The notes under the pieces: model-generated
What the model was told of the DNA's origin: nothing
The model's input: only the letters and a program-made list of their open reading frames with translations
The model's database searches: none
Shown: piece after piece, positions 13,903 to 13,938 of the stretch
How positions within the stretch are numbered: position 1 is the first letter of the stretch
Layout: each line of letters starts with the position of its first letter
Made by a program: the position numbers and the translations under genes
Source of the DNA: JAWLCG01 sp041687295
GTDB lineage: Bacteria; Planctomycetota; Phycisphaerae; SM23-33; FEN-1343
Assembly: GCA_041687295.1 (NCBI GenBank)
Contig: JAWLCG010000096.1
Location: forward strand, 1 to 13,938
Reading direction: 5' to 3'
DNA length: 13,938 nucleotides

Positions 13903-13938
13903 AATGGACCCCCGGCCCCCGCCGGTGTCGGGGCGAGA

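Noticed and set aside
1..13938. CRISPR, tRNA, rRNA, toxin-antitoxin, phage or defence genes
   Set aside because: No spaced direct-repeat array, cloverleaf, rRNA-like segment or recognisable defence or mobile protein was found on either strand by eye.

Overview
The window is GC-rich, densely coded bacterial DNA that fits a Planctomycetota-like genome, perhaps Phycisphaerae. That placement is a soft inference from GC content, the sugar-cassette type and the permease-less PTS cluster; there is no rRNA or other marker to confirm it. I see no tRNA, rRNA, CRISPR array, transposase or phage gene.

Layout: 1-9630 is transcribed leftward (minus strand) and 10110-13852 rightward, with a 479-bp divergent intergenic region (9631-10109) between them. 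Reading leftward from that region: lysC (aspartokinase) and a membrane-anchored staphylococcal-nuclease-like protein 6 nt behind it. Next comes a clear sigma70-type promoter (7694-7722) driving a DUF502 membrane protein, a short hibernation-promoting factor (hpf), a PtsN-type EIIA, HPr (ptsH) and Enzyme I (ptsI). After these come a stand-alone DUF2344/TIGR03936 protein and an RNase E/G with a long Arg-patch tail. A 16-bp GC hairpin lies just past the RNase stop codon. The PTS proteins have no EIIB/EIIC transporter in the window, so this looks like a regulatory phosphorelay tied to a ribosome-hibernation gene. HPr keeps both the His and the Ser phosphorylation sites.

Rightward from the divergent region is a compact three-gene cassette: a DUF2264 protein (predicted alpha-toroid carbohydrate-active fold), a hydroxypyruvate-isomerase-like TIM-barrel protein and an MDR-family dehydrogenase lacking the usual zinc ligands. 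It reads as a sugar or uronate catabolic unit of unknown substrate and is the most promising candidate here for undescribed biochemistry.

The assembly has a 10-N run (4474-4483) inside ptsI. The flanking protein halves join at exactly the register of E. coli Enzyme I, so the gap probably hides no sequence and the apparent frameshift is an assembly artefact. The divergent region also carries an 85-bp REP/BIME-like nested palindrome. Many long open frames on the opposite strand (up to 1108 codons) are GC-driven shadows.
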